Shown here one piece after another: positions 25,727 to 34,466 of a DNA stretch of 64,000 nucleotides. The stretch is from Ornithinibacillus bavariensis. GTDB lineage: Bacteria > Bacillota > Bacilli > Bacillales > Amphibacillaceae. The notes under the pieces are model-generated. The model did no database searches. It was not told the origin of the DNA and saw only the letters and a program-made list of their open reading frames with translations. How positions within the stretch are numbered: the first letter of the stretch is position 1; each line of letters opens with the position of its first letter. A program made the translations under genes and the position numbers. Location: contig NZ_JBNPWZ010000003.1 of NCBI RefSeq assembly GCF_050433565.1, positions 62,001 to 126,000 on the forward strand, written 5' to 3'.

Positions 25727-26011
25727 TTATTCGCTTAGCTCTTCCTCTTCAGCTAGCGTATTAAGCATTTCTTCAACGATTTCCCATTCTTCATCTGACT
25801 CTATAGCAAATAGGGACAAATCGTCGTCATCTTTTTCCTCATAACGGAAGGCATACACTTCTACTTCTTCATCATTGACTTGTTCTGCCGGTACTACAGC
25901 AATATAGGAGCTCCCGGTATCTTCGACGTCAAAGGTAAACAATACTTCAAATAAATTTTCAACACCATTTTCGTCTGGAATGATGATGCGCTCTTTTTCT
26001 TCAATAGCCAT
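25727..26011 (-). CDS. yrzB: DUF1292 family protein YrzB
   Basis: Conserved small acidic protein of unknown function. The 94-residue product is rich in Glu and Asp with a DUF1292 pattern: IIIPDENGVENLFEVLFTF, YIAVVPAEQ, EVYAFRYEE and a C-terminal ESDEEWEIVEEMLNTL. AGGAGAATGATTTTTA precedes the ATG. It is the last gene of yrzL-ruvX-yrzB, a cluster conserved downstream of alaS across Bacillaceae. Confidence 0.9.
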   Translation of the reverse strand: MAIEEKERIIIPDENGVENLFEVLFTFDVEDTGSSYIAVVPAEQVNDEEVEVYAFRYEEKDDDDLSLFAIESDEEWEIVEEMLNTLAEEEELSE

Positions 26012-26029
26012 TAAAAATCATTCTCCTTT

Positions 26030-26443
26030 TCATTTTTGGTCTAGATATCCCTGTAAAATCATCATAGCGGCCATTTTGTCAATTACCTTTTTTCGTTTTT
26101 TTCGACTTACATCCGCTTCAAGTAATACTCGTTCTGCTGCCATGGTTGTCAGCCGCTCATCCCATAATACAGTAGGTAGTTGATGTACCTTTTCAATATG
26201 ATCTGCATATCGCATGGAAGCTTCTCCACGTTCCCCTATGGTACCATTCATATTTTTAGGTAGCCCTACAATAACCTTCTCTATTTTATGTTCTTCGATG
26301 ATTTCTTTCAATGGTATATCTGCAGACTCTATACTATTTTCATCCCATTTAATCGTAGTTAATCCCTGGGCTGTCCATCCCAGTTCATCACTTACGGCGA
26401 CTCCGATTGTTTTGGAGCCAACATCCAACCCTAATATCTTCAT
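26030..26443 (-). CDS. ruvX: RuvX/YqgF family nuclease
   Basis: RNase H-fold protein (YrrK) proposed as a Holliday junction resolvase and in some bacteria involved in 16S rRNA 5'-end maturation. The 137-residue product begins MKILGLDVGSKTIGVAVSDE with the catalytic Asp6 and has IVGLPKNMNGTIGER and WDERLTTMAAERVL, containing the second acidic residue. It starts directly after the yrzL stop codon, so translation is probably coupled. Confidence 0.93.
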   Translation of the reverse strand: MKILGLDVGSKTIGVAVSDELGWTAQGLTTIKWDENSIESADIPLKEIIEEHKIEKVIVGLPKNMNGTIGERGEASMRYADHIEKVHQLPTVLWDERLTTMAAERVLLEADVSRKKRKKVIDKMAAMMILQGYLDQK

Positions 26444-26713
26444 CTATCGATCCATGGATTGCTTTTCTAGATAGTATTTAACAAGCTCTTCGATTACCTC
26501 ATCACGTTCAATTTTTCGGATTAAATTACGTGCATCGTTATATCTTGGAATATAAGCCGGATCGCCCGATAGTAAATATCCAACAATCTGGTTGATCGGA
26601 TTATAACCTTTCTCTTGAAGTGCCTCATGGACAGTAAGTAGTACTTCTTTTATATCTCGATTAAATGGCTCTTCCGAAAAGTTGAATTTCATTGTTTTAT
26701 CGATTGAACTCAT
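26444..26713 (-). CDS. yrzL: IreB family regulatory protein YrzL
   Basis: DUF965/IreB family. In Enterococcus the homologue IreB is a substrate of the Ser/Thr kinase IreK and tunes cephalosporin resistance; a role here is only inferred. The product has MSSIDKTMKFNFSEEP, with the threonine that is phosphorylated in the family, and the highly conserved LQEKGYNPINQIVGYLLSGD, PAYIPRYNDARNLIRK. The longest frame opens six codons earlier; the ATG at 26713 gives 89 residues, close to B. subtilis YrzL (88), behind GGGGTG. Confidence 0.92.
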   Translation of the reverse strand: MSSIDKTMKFNFSEEPFNRDIKEVLLTVHEALQEKGYNPINQIVGYLLSGDPAYIPRYNDARNLIRKIERDEVIEELVKYYLEKQSMDR

Positions 26714-26987
26714 CACGACACCCCATTCCACATTTTACCTCTAGTTCTATTCTAACATGTTTGGAAGATATATTATAATATTTTATTTGATAGAATGAAG
26801 ACTATTCTCTATAAAATCATTAAGTGCGGTGATTTATTTATTGTTGCTACGTGTGCAATTGGGAAAAATATGTCTTAGTTAATTAATTTCATACAACTTT
26901 GTCTAAAAATATTTGTCAATGCGATGCGATGTGAACCCGTACCGAAAAACGTCTACTTAGACAGTACATATTTTTTTCAAATACACT

Positions 26988-29627
26988 CTATTTAACAGAT
27001 TCATTCACATAGTCTTTTACATATGCTAGTGCAGCTGGAATTTTAGTTGCATCTTTTCCACCAGCTTGAGCCATATCAGGACGTCCACCACCGCCGCCAC
27101 CACAAAGCTGGGCTGCTTGTTTAATTAAGTTTCCTGCATGTAAGCCTTTGGCCATTAAATCTTTGGAAACCCCTGCTGCTAGCTGAACTTTTTGATCATT
27201 ATCGGTTGCTAATAAAATGATAGCAGAACCTAGCTTTTGCTTCAGATCATCAACCATAGCGCGCAATTGATTCATATCTTTCACATTGACCTTTTGTGCT
27301 AAGACCTGAATTCCATTTACTTCTTCTACTTGGTCAAGAATTGAAGAAGCTTCAAGATTAGATAGCTTTGCACTTAAAGAGTCATTTTCCTTTTGCAATG
27401 CTTTCATTTCATGGAAAAGTGATTCCACACGGTCAACTACCCTTTCTTCATTGGTTTTTAATAACTGGGCGGTTGAATGTAATACTGCTAGTTTTCCAGA
27501 AAGGAATTCAAAAGCATATTTGCTAGTTACTGCTTCAATACGACGAGTGCCTGCCCCGATACCCCCTTCTGAAACGATCTTAAACAAACCGATTTCAGAC
27601 GTATTACGAACATGACAACCACCGCAAAGCTCTAAGCTGTACTCACCAATGCGAACAACACGAACGATTTCTCCATACTTTTCACCAAATAGAGCCATCG
27701 CACCCATTTCTTTTGCTTCCTGCAGATTTTTATAGGAAATATCCAGTGATATTGAGTTCCATATTTTTTCATTAACAATATGCTCAATTTGTTCTAGTTC
27801 TTCTTTTGTTACAGCATTAAAATGAGAGAAGTCAAAGCGTAATCGTTCGGGTGCAACTAGTGATCCTGCCTGATTGACATGTTTACCTAATACATCCTTT
27901 AATGCTTGATGTAGTAAATGTGTTGCTGTATGATTTTTTATCGTTAAGTTGCGTAGTTCTTCCTCTACTTCAGCCTGTACAGTGTCCCCAACATGTAATT
28001 CACCATTGTCAATAATTGCAAAATGGATATTTTGTTGCTTCGGTGACTTTTGAACATTGTTCACCAGTGCCTTTCCTGTGTGGGAGGAAATTATACCGTG
28101 ATCTGCAATTTGTCCACCGCTTTCCGCATAGAAAGGAGTTTCTTCTAAAAAGATTAGCACCTCATCCCCAGCACCTGCAACGTCTACTAACTCACCATCT
28201 TTTATCATTGCAGCAATCTTTGTTTCTATACGTAATGTATCATACCCAACAAATTCGCTCTTCATGTCCAACTTTCCTAAAACTTCATCCTGTACATGCA
28301 TGGAATCTACTTTTTGTCTTGCGTTTCTTGCACGTTCCCGTTGTTTTTCCATTTCAGCTTCATAGCCAGCTTCATCTACAGTAAACCCGAGCTGTTCTAC
28401 ATATTCTGTAGTCAATTCTTTTGGGAATCCATACGTATCGTAAAGGCGAAACACTTCTTTTCCAGGAAAAATGGTAGAACCTTTTTCCTTTTCCTTCTCG
28501 ATAATAGCCGTTAAAATATCCAGTCCCTCATGTAATGTCTCATGGAAACGTTCTTCCTCTACTTTAATAATACTAGATATAAAATCAGCTTGATCTAATA
28601 CGGTTGGGTAAAAATCCTTCATGATTGTTCCAACCGTTTCAACCAACTCATACATAAATGGCTTTTCAATACCAATTTCTTTCGCAAAACGAACAGCACG
28701 ACGAATTAATCTTCGTAGGACATAACCTCTTCCATCATTAGAAGGAAGTGCACCATCACTAATTGCAAAGCTAACTGTTCGGATATGGTCAGCAATAACT
28801 TTATATGCTGTGTCACTTGCTTTATCAACACCATACTTAACATTTGCTAATTCTTCTGTCTTCTGAATAATAGGCATAAATAAATCTGTCTCAAAATTAG
28901 TTGGGACATCTTGAATAACCGATACAATACGTTCTAGCCCCATACCTGTATCAATATTTTTCTTTGGTAGAGGGGTATAAGTGTCATCTGGGTTATGGTT
29001 GAATTGAGAAAATACTAGATTCCAAACCTCCAAATAACGGTCATTTTCTCCACCCGGATAAAGCTCTGGATCGTCAGGATTATTTCCGTATTCTACTCCA
29101 CGATCATAGAAGATTTCAGTATTCGGACCACTAGGGCCTTCACCAATATCCCAAAAGTTCTCCTCTAGACGAATAATCCTATCCTTTGGAATGTTTATAT
29201 CATTTAACCACATATCATATGCTTCATCATCCTCTGGATGGACCGTTACAGATAGTCGTTCAGGATCCAGTCCCAACCATTTGTCACTTGTTAAAAATTC
29301 CCAAGCCCATTCAATCGCTTCTTTTTTAAAGTAATCACCAATAGAAAAGTTACCTAACATTTCAAAGAAAGTATGGTGTCTGGCGGTATACCCAACATTC
29401 TCAATATCATTGGTGCGGATTGACTTTTGTGCATTCACAATGCGGGGATTTTCTGGAATCACTCGTCCATCAAAATATTTCTTTAATGTTGCCACACCAC
29501 TATTAATCCATAGTAATGTTGGATCATCCTGTGGAACTAATGACGCACTAGGCTCAACCTTATGTCCTTTTTCCTGAAAAAAATCAAGATACATTTGTCT
29601 GATCTGAGCAGATGTTAATTGTTTCAT
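26988..29627 (-). CDS. alaS: Alanyl-tRNA synthetase
   Basis: Charges tRNA-Ala. The 879-residue protein has the class II catalytic core (VPQDDPTLLWINSGVATLK; ARHHTFFEMLGNFSIGDYFK; NTGMGLERIVSVIQ), the tRNA-recognition helices, the editing domain with the HxxxH zinc motif (NHTATHLLHQAL, and later LCGGCHVRNTSEIG), and a C-terminal coiled coil and DHHA1 domain ending in a glycine-rich CGGGGGGRPDMAQAGG. Full length for the family (B. subtilis 878). An alanine-type T-box leader precedes it, so it should be induced when tRNA-Ala is uncharged. The 274-bp space to yrzL holds nothing recognised. Confidence 0.97.
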   Translation of the reverse strand: MKQLTSAQIRQMYLDFFQEKGHKVEPSASLVPQDDPTLLWINSGVATLKKYFDGRVIPENPRIVNAQKSIRTNDIENVGYTARHHTFFEMLGNFSIGDYFKKEAIEWAWEFLTSDKWLGLDPERLSVTVHPEDDEAYDMWLNDINIPKDRIIRLEENFWDIGEGPSGPNTEIFYDRGVEYGNNPDDPELYPGGENDRYLEVWNLVFSQFNHNPDDTYTPLPKKNIDTGMGLERIVSVIQDVPTNFETDLFMPIIQKTEELANVKYGVDKASDTAYKVIADHIRTVSFAISDGALPSNDGRGYVLRRLIRRAVRFAKEIGIEKPFMYELVETVGTIMKDFYPTVLDQADFISSIIKVEEERFHETLHEGLDILTAIIEKEKEKGSTIFPGKEVFRLYDTYGFPKELTTEYVEQLGFTVDEAGYEAEMEKQRERARNARQKVDSMHVQDEVLGKLDMKSEFVGYDTLRIETKIAAMIKDGELVDVAGAGDEVLIFLEETPFYAESGGQIADHGIISSHTGKALVNNVQKSPKQQNIHFAIIDNGELHVGDTVQAEVEEELRNLTIKNHTATHLLHQALKDVLGKHVNQAGSLVAPERLRFDFSHFNAVTKEELEQIEHIVNEKIWNSISLDISYKNLQEAKEMGAMALFGEKYGEIVRVVRIGEYSLELCGGCHVRNTSEIGLFKIVSEGGIGAGTRRIEAVTSKYAFEFLSGKLAVLHSTAQLLKTNEERVVDRVESLFHEMKALQKENDSLSAKLSNLEASSILDQVEEVNGIQVLAQKVNVKDMNQLRAMVDDLKQKLGSAIILLATDNDQKVQLAAGVSKDLMAKGLHAGNLIKQAAQLCGGGGGGRPDMAQAGGKDATKIPAALAYVKDYVNESVK

Positions 29628-29699
29628 TACATTTTCCTCCTTTTTATTTAAACCGTAGAATGGCTATTAGTCGTTACCTGAGTAACCATAATCCTCAGG

Positions 29700-29948
29700 A
29701 AAAATAAAAAAAATCCCCTCTCTGCTCTAATGCAGGGACGAGATTATTCGCGGTACCACCCTAATTATGAACCATTAAAATGTTCATCACTCCAGCATGA
29801 TAACGGTATGAGACCGACGGGGATTAGCCCGTACTCTGGTTTAGCTTTCCATGGTTCTTATTTAGAATTTCTTTCAGCCTAAGGAAATTCCTCTCTTTAA
29901 ATCGAGTGCCATGTACTCATAACCTTCAACGTGATAATTCATATAGAT
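29700..29948 (-). promoter_or_regulatory. T-box riboswitch of alaS (alanine)
   Basis: The T-box core reads AGGGTGGTACCGCG on the minus strand (29749-29762), followed by antiterminator sequence and a terminator (29707-29745: AATCTCGTCCCTGC paired with GCAGAGAGGGGATT, then T-run). Upstream are AGTA and AGAGAGGAA segments typical of stem I. By aligning this leader with the hisS leader at AACC...GGAAA-NNN-A..CCAGAG, the specifier is GCU (29843-29845), an alanine codon. Uncharged tRNA-Ala should stabilise readthrough into alaS. Confidence 0.93.
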
Positions 29949-29954
29949 AGCGAT

Positions 29955-29983
29955 ATTATAGTTAACTTTTAATCAAAAGTCAA
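29955..29983 (-). promoter_or_regulatory. Sigma-A promoter of alaS
   Basis: TTGACT (29978-29983), a 17-bp spacer and a perfect TATAAT (29955-29960) on the minus strand, just upstream of the T-box. The -35 overlaps the end of yrrI. Confidence 0.9.
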
Positions 29984-31047
29984 TGTTCACGAATCATGAT
30001 ATAACTATGCTTTATTACCACCTTTAAAACAGTTAAAGCAGGAACAGCAAGTATCATACCTAATACGCCACCAATTTTTCCACCTAGCAATAAAACAAAT
30101 ATAATCACAACAGGATGGATGCGCGTGCTCTTCCCCATAATATATGGTGATAGGAAGTTGCTTTCAATTAATTGAATAGCAAAAACACTTATTAGAACAA
30201 AGACAACCATTTTCCCGGATACGGTTAGGGCAATTAAGACAGCGGGAACTGCACCAATAATTGGGCCAAAGTAAGGAACCATATTCATTAGCCCCATAAA
30301 GATAGCAAGTAAAAGTGCATAGTTTAACCCAAGTAATTGGAAAATAATATAAGTTGTTATTGCGACAAAAAGACAAATTAACAGCTGTCCACGAATATAG
30401 TTACCTAATCCTTCATCAACAGCATGCACTAGATTACTTGAGGCTTCTTGGTATTTTCTCGGAATGAATCGCTTTGTATATTCTTTTATTTTCTCATAGT
30501 CCTTTAAAAAATAAAAAACCAAAACTGGTATTACAGTCAATATAATGATAAAATCAAATATTTTTGTAATACCACCAATTAACTTTCCAATCGTTGAATC
30601 AATCGACTGCTCAACAGCTTGAATCGTTTCATCCATTTTGTCGTGTACGGTCTCAGGTAAAAAAGAGGTTGATTCATATACTTGATAAATTGCATCTTGG
30701 TACATTGCAACTAATTGTGGCAAGTATTCATTTAAGTCCCTTAATTGTAAGACAAATGTAGGGTATACACGATAAATGAGATAACCGACCCCTCCAAAAA
30801 ACAATAGATAAATAAATAATATAGCAATACTTCTCGGAATATTGTAAGCGTTAATTTTTTGAACAATTGGATATAACAAGTAGGCGATTAGGCATGCGAT
30901 GAGAAACGGTGCCAGTAAATGCCAGATAAAAGAAAAAAAAGCTTTATAATAAGGAAAAAGCTTTACTAAAAGAAAAATAAAGAGAAATACAAAGATTCCC
31001 GTAATAATCCAGTAGAGAAAATTAGTTGGTTTTTTTTGTAAAAACAT
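29980..31047 (-). CDS. yrrI: AI-2E family transporter-like membrane protein YrrI
   Basis: Multi-helix protein of the AI-2E/PerM (UPF0118) family; substrates of the Bacillus members are not established, and some family members are Na+/H+ or Na+(Li+)/H+ antiporters. The 355-residue product has about seven to eight hydrophobic helices, a soluble loop (about 95-160) and the family motif LGLNYALLLAIFMGLMNMVPYFGPIIGAVPAV near residue 240-270. The longest frame uses a GTG lying on the AAGGGG site; the ATG at 31047 has proper spacing. It is upstream of alaS as in B. subtilis. Confidence 0.88.
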   Translation of the reverse strand: MFLQKKPTNFLYWIITGIFVFLFIFLLVKLFPYYKAFFSFIWHLLAPFLIACLIAYLLYPIVQKINAYNIPRSIAILFIYLLFFGGVGYLIYRVYPTFVLQLRDLNEYLPQLVAMYQDAIYQVYESTSFLPETVHDKMDETIQAVEQSIDSTIGKLIGGITKIFDFIIILTVIPVLVFYFLKDYEKIKEYTKRFIPRKYQEASSNLVHAVDEGLGNYIRGQLLICLFVAITTYIIFQLLGLNYALLLAIFMGLMNMVPYFGPIIGAVPAVLIALTVSGKMVVFVLISVFAIQLIESNFLSPYIMGKSTRIHPVVIIFVLLLGGKIGGVLGMILAVPALTVLKVVIKHSYIMIREH

Positions 31048-31090
31048 ATGGTACACCCCTTAGCATGAGTTTCTAGTTCGAACTAAAGGA

Positions 31091-31285
31091 TTACCATTCT
31101 ACCTTTCTCTCTTCCTCCGTAAATAAATCATTCAAGGAGCTTAGGCTACCATCTGCTTCTACTTGATGAACCGTTAATTCATTACCTGTAACAGACATTT
31201 CTACAAAACAATTCCAACAATAGAATTGCTGGGTACCAATTTTTCCGATATCTTTACTACTACAATTTGGGCATCGCATTAACAT
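31091..31285 (-). CDS. Small zinc-ribbon protein
   Basis: A 64-residue protein with a clear zinc ribbon: CPNC near the start and CWNC about 16 residues later, then a mildly acidic tail. It probably binds zinc and either nucleic acid or protein; function unknown. A longer frame opens at 31357, overlapping recD2, but AGGAG is seven bases before the ATG at 31285. Its place between recD2 and yrrI suggests the B. subtilis gene yrzR, though I cannot confirm identity from sequence alone. Confidence 0.8.
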   Translation of the reverse strand: MLMRCPNCSSKDIGKIGTQQFYCWNCFVEMSVTGNELTVHQVEADGSLSSLNDLFTEEERKVEW

Positions 31286-31353
31286 AATATCTCTCCTAGT
31301 AAATATGATAGGTATTATGTTATGCTTTCCCGTTTTTCCCAAAATATACCTAA

Positions 31354-33675
31354 TCACATGAAATCATAGGGAGAAATATCTTCTTCTTCAATCTCATTAC
31401 TATTTTGGGAGATTGGCATCTCTAGTAATCTTTCAGATAGTTGTTCTTTAAGCGATGTAAAGCGTTTATTTGTATCTAATTTTTTAATACCGTGTAGAAA
31501 TGCTTGTTTTTCACCACAAATTATTAAGGATTGCTTTCCCCTAGTAATTGCTGTATACAGAAGGTTTTTCCGAAGCATTCGGTGATAAGTCGATACGACT
31601 GGCAGAATGACAATAGGAAATTCACTGCCTTGTGATTTATGAATAGAGATACAGTAGGCATGCATTAAATTAATATAATCTTTACGTTCGTACACTACCT
31701 CTCGATCATCAAACGATACGACAAGCTGTTCGACATGGTCTGTGTTCTCATCTTCTTCAAAAATCGCTACAACCTCGCCGATATCACCGTTGAATACTTG
31801 ATCCTCTGGTTGATTAACAAGCTGGATAACTTTATCACCAACTCTTAAAACAATATCATTTACTTTTACTTCTCTTTTCCCTTTACTTTTTGGATTAATT
31901 AAATCCTGTAGAGCTTTATTAATTAATGTAATACCTGCCTCTGTTTTATACATTGGAGCAAGCACCTGAATATCTCGTACATCTAGACCTTTTTGTATCG
32001 CTTTCTCAAAAACTTGGGTGATCACCTTGACAACATGGTTCTCACGACAGGCAATAAAGCTAAAATCCTTGTCATTTTGCAATAGGTCAATAGTACAACT
32101 ATCATTTTTTATTGCATGTGCTAGTTGAATAATTTTAGAGCCTTCCTTTTGCCGATATACTTCGTGTAGACTAACCTTAGGTATTCGATTATTTTCAAGC
32201 AAATCACTTAGGACCTGCCCAGGGCCAACTGATGGAAGCTGATCTTCATCACCAACAATTAGAACCTGCATATCATTTGGGATAGCTTTAAATAATTGGT
32301 TGGCCAGCCATATATCCACCATTGAAAACTCATCAATGATTAAGAACTTCCCATCGAGTTGATCATGCTCATCCTTCTCAAAACTCTCACTACCATTCCA
32401 TCCTAAAAGTCGATGAATTGTCAGTGCAGGAAGGCCTGTAGATTCGTGGAGTCGTTTTGCTGCTCTTCCAGTTGGTGCAGCTAACACAAATGGAAAATCT
32501 GCCCGATGTTCATAGGAAGTTGGATCAATAGATACACGGTGAATTTTAGCATATGCCTGAATAATACCTTTTATAACAGTGGTCTTTCCCGTCCCAGGTC
32601 CACCAGTTAAAATCATCAGCTTCGATTTTAATGCTTGTTCAATGGCATGAAACTGCTCTTTTCCATAGCTTAAAACCTCTTCTTCTTCAATATCACCGAT
32701 GATTTTCATAAGGTCGGCAAGTGTTGTCTCCTCTTCGATTTGATTAGAGACTAGACGCTGAACACTAGATGCAAACCCGTCCTCAGCATAATATAAGGAA
32801 GGTAAATAGACGTTTCCATGTTGAAGGATAACCTTCTTTTCTTTATTTAATTCGGAAAGCACATCCGTTATTTGCTCTTCAGATATTGCTTGTTCTGGGT
32901 TCCTTAGTAATACTCCAACCTCTTGGAGGCACTGTGCTAAAGGCAAATAGACATGTCCATCTTGTACACTACGTTGCAGGATATAGATACATCCTGCTCC
33001 AATCCGGTTTGGGTTAGATAACGATTGTCCATTCTTCTTCGCAATCATATCTGCTGTTTGGAACCCGAAACCCTCGATATCGAACACAAAACAATAAGGA
33101 TCTTTTTGTAACAATTCTATTGTTTCGTCTTTATATTTATCATAAATCTTTTGAGCCATTCTTAATCCGATATTATACTTAGCTAGATAAACCACTACAT
33201 GTTCAAAGCCTTGATTTTCCTGTAAAGTTTTTACGATGGTCTCTCGTGCCTCTTTTTTTAATCCTGGTACTTCCGATAGAATGTTAGGGTTATTTAAGAT
33301 TTTGGAAACTGCTGTTTCCCCCAAATGCTCGACTATTTTTTTTGCTGTTTTTTTTCCGATTCCATAGAACATATCACTAGATAAATAGGAAATAAGTCCT
33401 TCTTTTGTATCAGGAATAACCGTATGATAGGATGCTACACTAAACTGTATCCCAAATTTAGCATGTCGTTCCAGTTTTCCAAAAAATTGATAAACTGTTC
33501 CTTCCTGCAAACTTGAAAAATAACCCTTCACCACAACTTCCTTCTCGTTGTATTCTAAATTGGTCCCATGTACTTTAACCTTCGCAATGGAGAAATGCTC
33601 GATATCATTTTGGAAAATAGTATAAAGGAGCTCTCCTTTTATGAACTCCGAATCTATATTTTGATTATCCTCCAT
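31354..33675 (-). CDS. recD2: RecD2-type ATP-dependent DNA helicase
   Basis: RecD2 (YrrC) is a 5'-3' superfamily 1B helicase acting in DNA repair and replication-fork upkeep without RecBC. The 773-residue product has the extended N-terminus with helix-hairpin-helix motifs (YGIGKKTAKKIVEHLG; EGFGFQTADMIAKK), Walker A LTGGPGTGKTT (about residue 357-367), Walker B FLIIDEFSMVD, motif III VGDEDQLPSVGPG, and the C-terminal HAYCISIHKSQGSEFPIVI and YTAITRGKQ. Start ATG follows GAGGGATAGAAA. It is 10 bp after yrrB. Confidence 0.95.
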   Translation of the reverse strand: MEDNQNIDSEFIKGELLYTIFQNDIEHFSIAKVKVHGTNLEYNEKEVVVKGYFSSLQEGTVYQFFGKLERHAKFGIQFSVASYHTVIPDTKEGLISYLSSDMFYGIGKKTAKKIVEHLGETAVSKILNNPNILSEVPGLKKEARETIVKTLQENQGFEHVVVYLAKYNIGLRMAQKIYDKYKDETIELLQKDPYCFVFDIEGFGFQTADMIAKKNGQSLSNPNRIGAGCIYILQRSVQDGHVYLPLAQCLQEVGVLLRNPEQAISEEQITDVLSELNKEKKVILQHGNVYLPSLYYAEDGFASSVQRLVSNQIEEETTLADLMKIIGDIEEEEVLSYGKEQFHAIEQALKSKLMILTGGPGTGKTTVIKGIIQAYAKIHRVSIDPTSYEHRADFPFVLAAPTGRAAKRLHESTGLPALTIHRLLGWNGSESFEKDEHDQLDGKFLIIDEFSMVDIWLANQLFKAIPNDMQVLIVGDEDQLPSVGPGQVLSDLLENNRIPKVSLHEVYRQKEGSKIIQLAHAIKNDSCTIDLLQNDKDFSFIACRENHVVKVITQVFEKAIQKGLDVRDIQVLAPMYKTEAGITLINKALQDLINPKSKGKREVKVNDIVLRVGDKVIQLVNQPEDQVFNGDIGEVVAIFEEDENTDHVEQLVVSFDDREVVYERKDYINLMHAYCISIHKSQGSEFPIVILPVVSTYHRMLRKNLLYTAITRGKQSLIICGEKQAFLHGIKKLDTNKRFTSLKEQLSERLLEMPISQNSNEIEEEDISPYDFM

Positions 33676-33685
33676 TTTCTATCCC

Positions 33686-34360
33686 TCACATTCCAGTCTC
33701 CTTGGAATTTAATGCTTCTTCGGCTATTCGTTTCCCATTCGCAGCAAGCACATGCGTAGGTTCATTTTCTAATGCCCGGTTAAAATACTCTAATGCTTTT
33801 ATCACATCTTCTTCAAATAGAGAAATTACTCCTAAATTATATAAAGCATCACAATGTTTACTATTGATATTTAGCACAGCGTGAAACACTTCTTTTGCAT
33901 CCCCTAATAACTCACTTTGAGCTAATGCAAGTCCGTATTGGAATAAGACTTCTTCATCCTCAGGGGATAACTCTTTTGCTCTAAGTAAATATGGGAGTGC
34001 AAGTTTGAATTGTTGCTGATTTTGATGAGACATACCAAGCATAAAAAATACATCCGCTTCCTCAAGGCCATTTTTAATTGCATGTAAAAAGTTCTTCTGT
34101 GCCTTTGGATAATCTTCGAGCTCATAGTAAAGGTTACCCAGTCCATAGTAAGCTGTTGCAGACTTTTCATCTAGCGAAAGAGCCTTTTCGAAAAAGCTCT
34201 TCGCATGATCCATATCACCCAGATGTAATAGTAAATTCCCAAAATTGATAAATCCTAAAGGATCAGCTGGATTTTCTTCAATGTAATCATTAAATAATCT
34301 TGCAGCTTCCTCGTATTTGTGTTCCTTCATTAAAGCTACTGCACTTGCAATCTTGCTCAT
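33686..34360 (-). CDS. yrrB: TPR repeat protein YrrB
   Basis: Tetratricopeptide repeat protein, probably a scaffold for protein-protein contacts; the partner is unknown. The 224-residue product consists of about six 34-residue TPR units, for instance PLGFINFGNLLLHLGDMDHAKSFF and SATAYYGLGNLYYELEDYPKAQ, with no signal peptide, so it should be cytosolic. In B. subtilis yrrB lies between mnmA and recD2, and the same order holds here. AAAGGAG precedes the ATG; a strong terminator separates it from mnmA. Confidence 0.92.
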   Translation of the reverse strand: MSKIASAVALMKEHKYEEAARLFNDYIEENPADPLGFINFGNLLLHLGDMDHAKSFFEKALSLDEKSATAYYGLGNLYYELEDYPKAQKNFLHAIKNGLEEADVFFMLGMSHQNQQQFKLALPYLLRAKELSPEDEEVLFQYGLALAQSELLGDAKEVFHAVLNINSKHCDALYNLGVISLFEEDVIKALEYFNRALENEPTHVLAANGKRIAEEALNSKETGM

Positions 34361-34385
34361 TTTTTTACTCCTTTATTAACACGAT

Positions 34386-34456
34386 TAATAAAAAATTGCG
34401 ATAGACTATGGGTTTATACTGTTTAGCAATAACTCAGGGTAGTCTATTCGCAATTT
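34386..34456 (-). terminator. Terminator between mnmA and yrrB
   Basis: AAATTGCGAATAGACTA (from 34456) pairs with TAGTCTATCGCAATTT (to 34393) with one bulged base across a 29-31-base loop, followed by TTTTATTAAT on the minus strand. The large loop is unusual. Confidence 0.8.
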
Positions 34457-34466
34457 AAGAATTCAT

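Noticed and set aside
28016..28384. Plus-strand open frame of 122 codons opposite alaS
   Set aside because: It lies wholly antisense to alaS, has low-complexity His/Phe/Leu content and no ribosome binding site.
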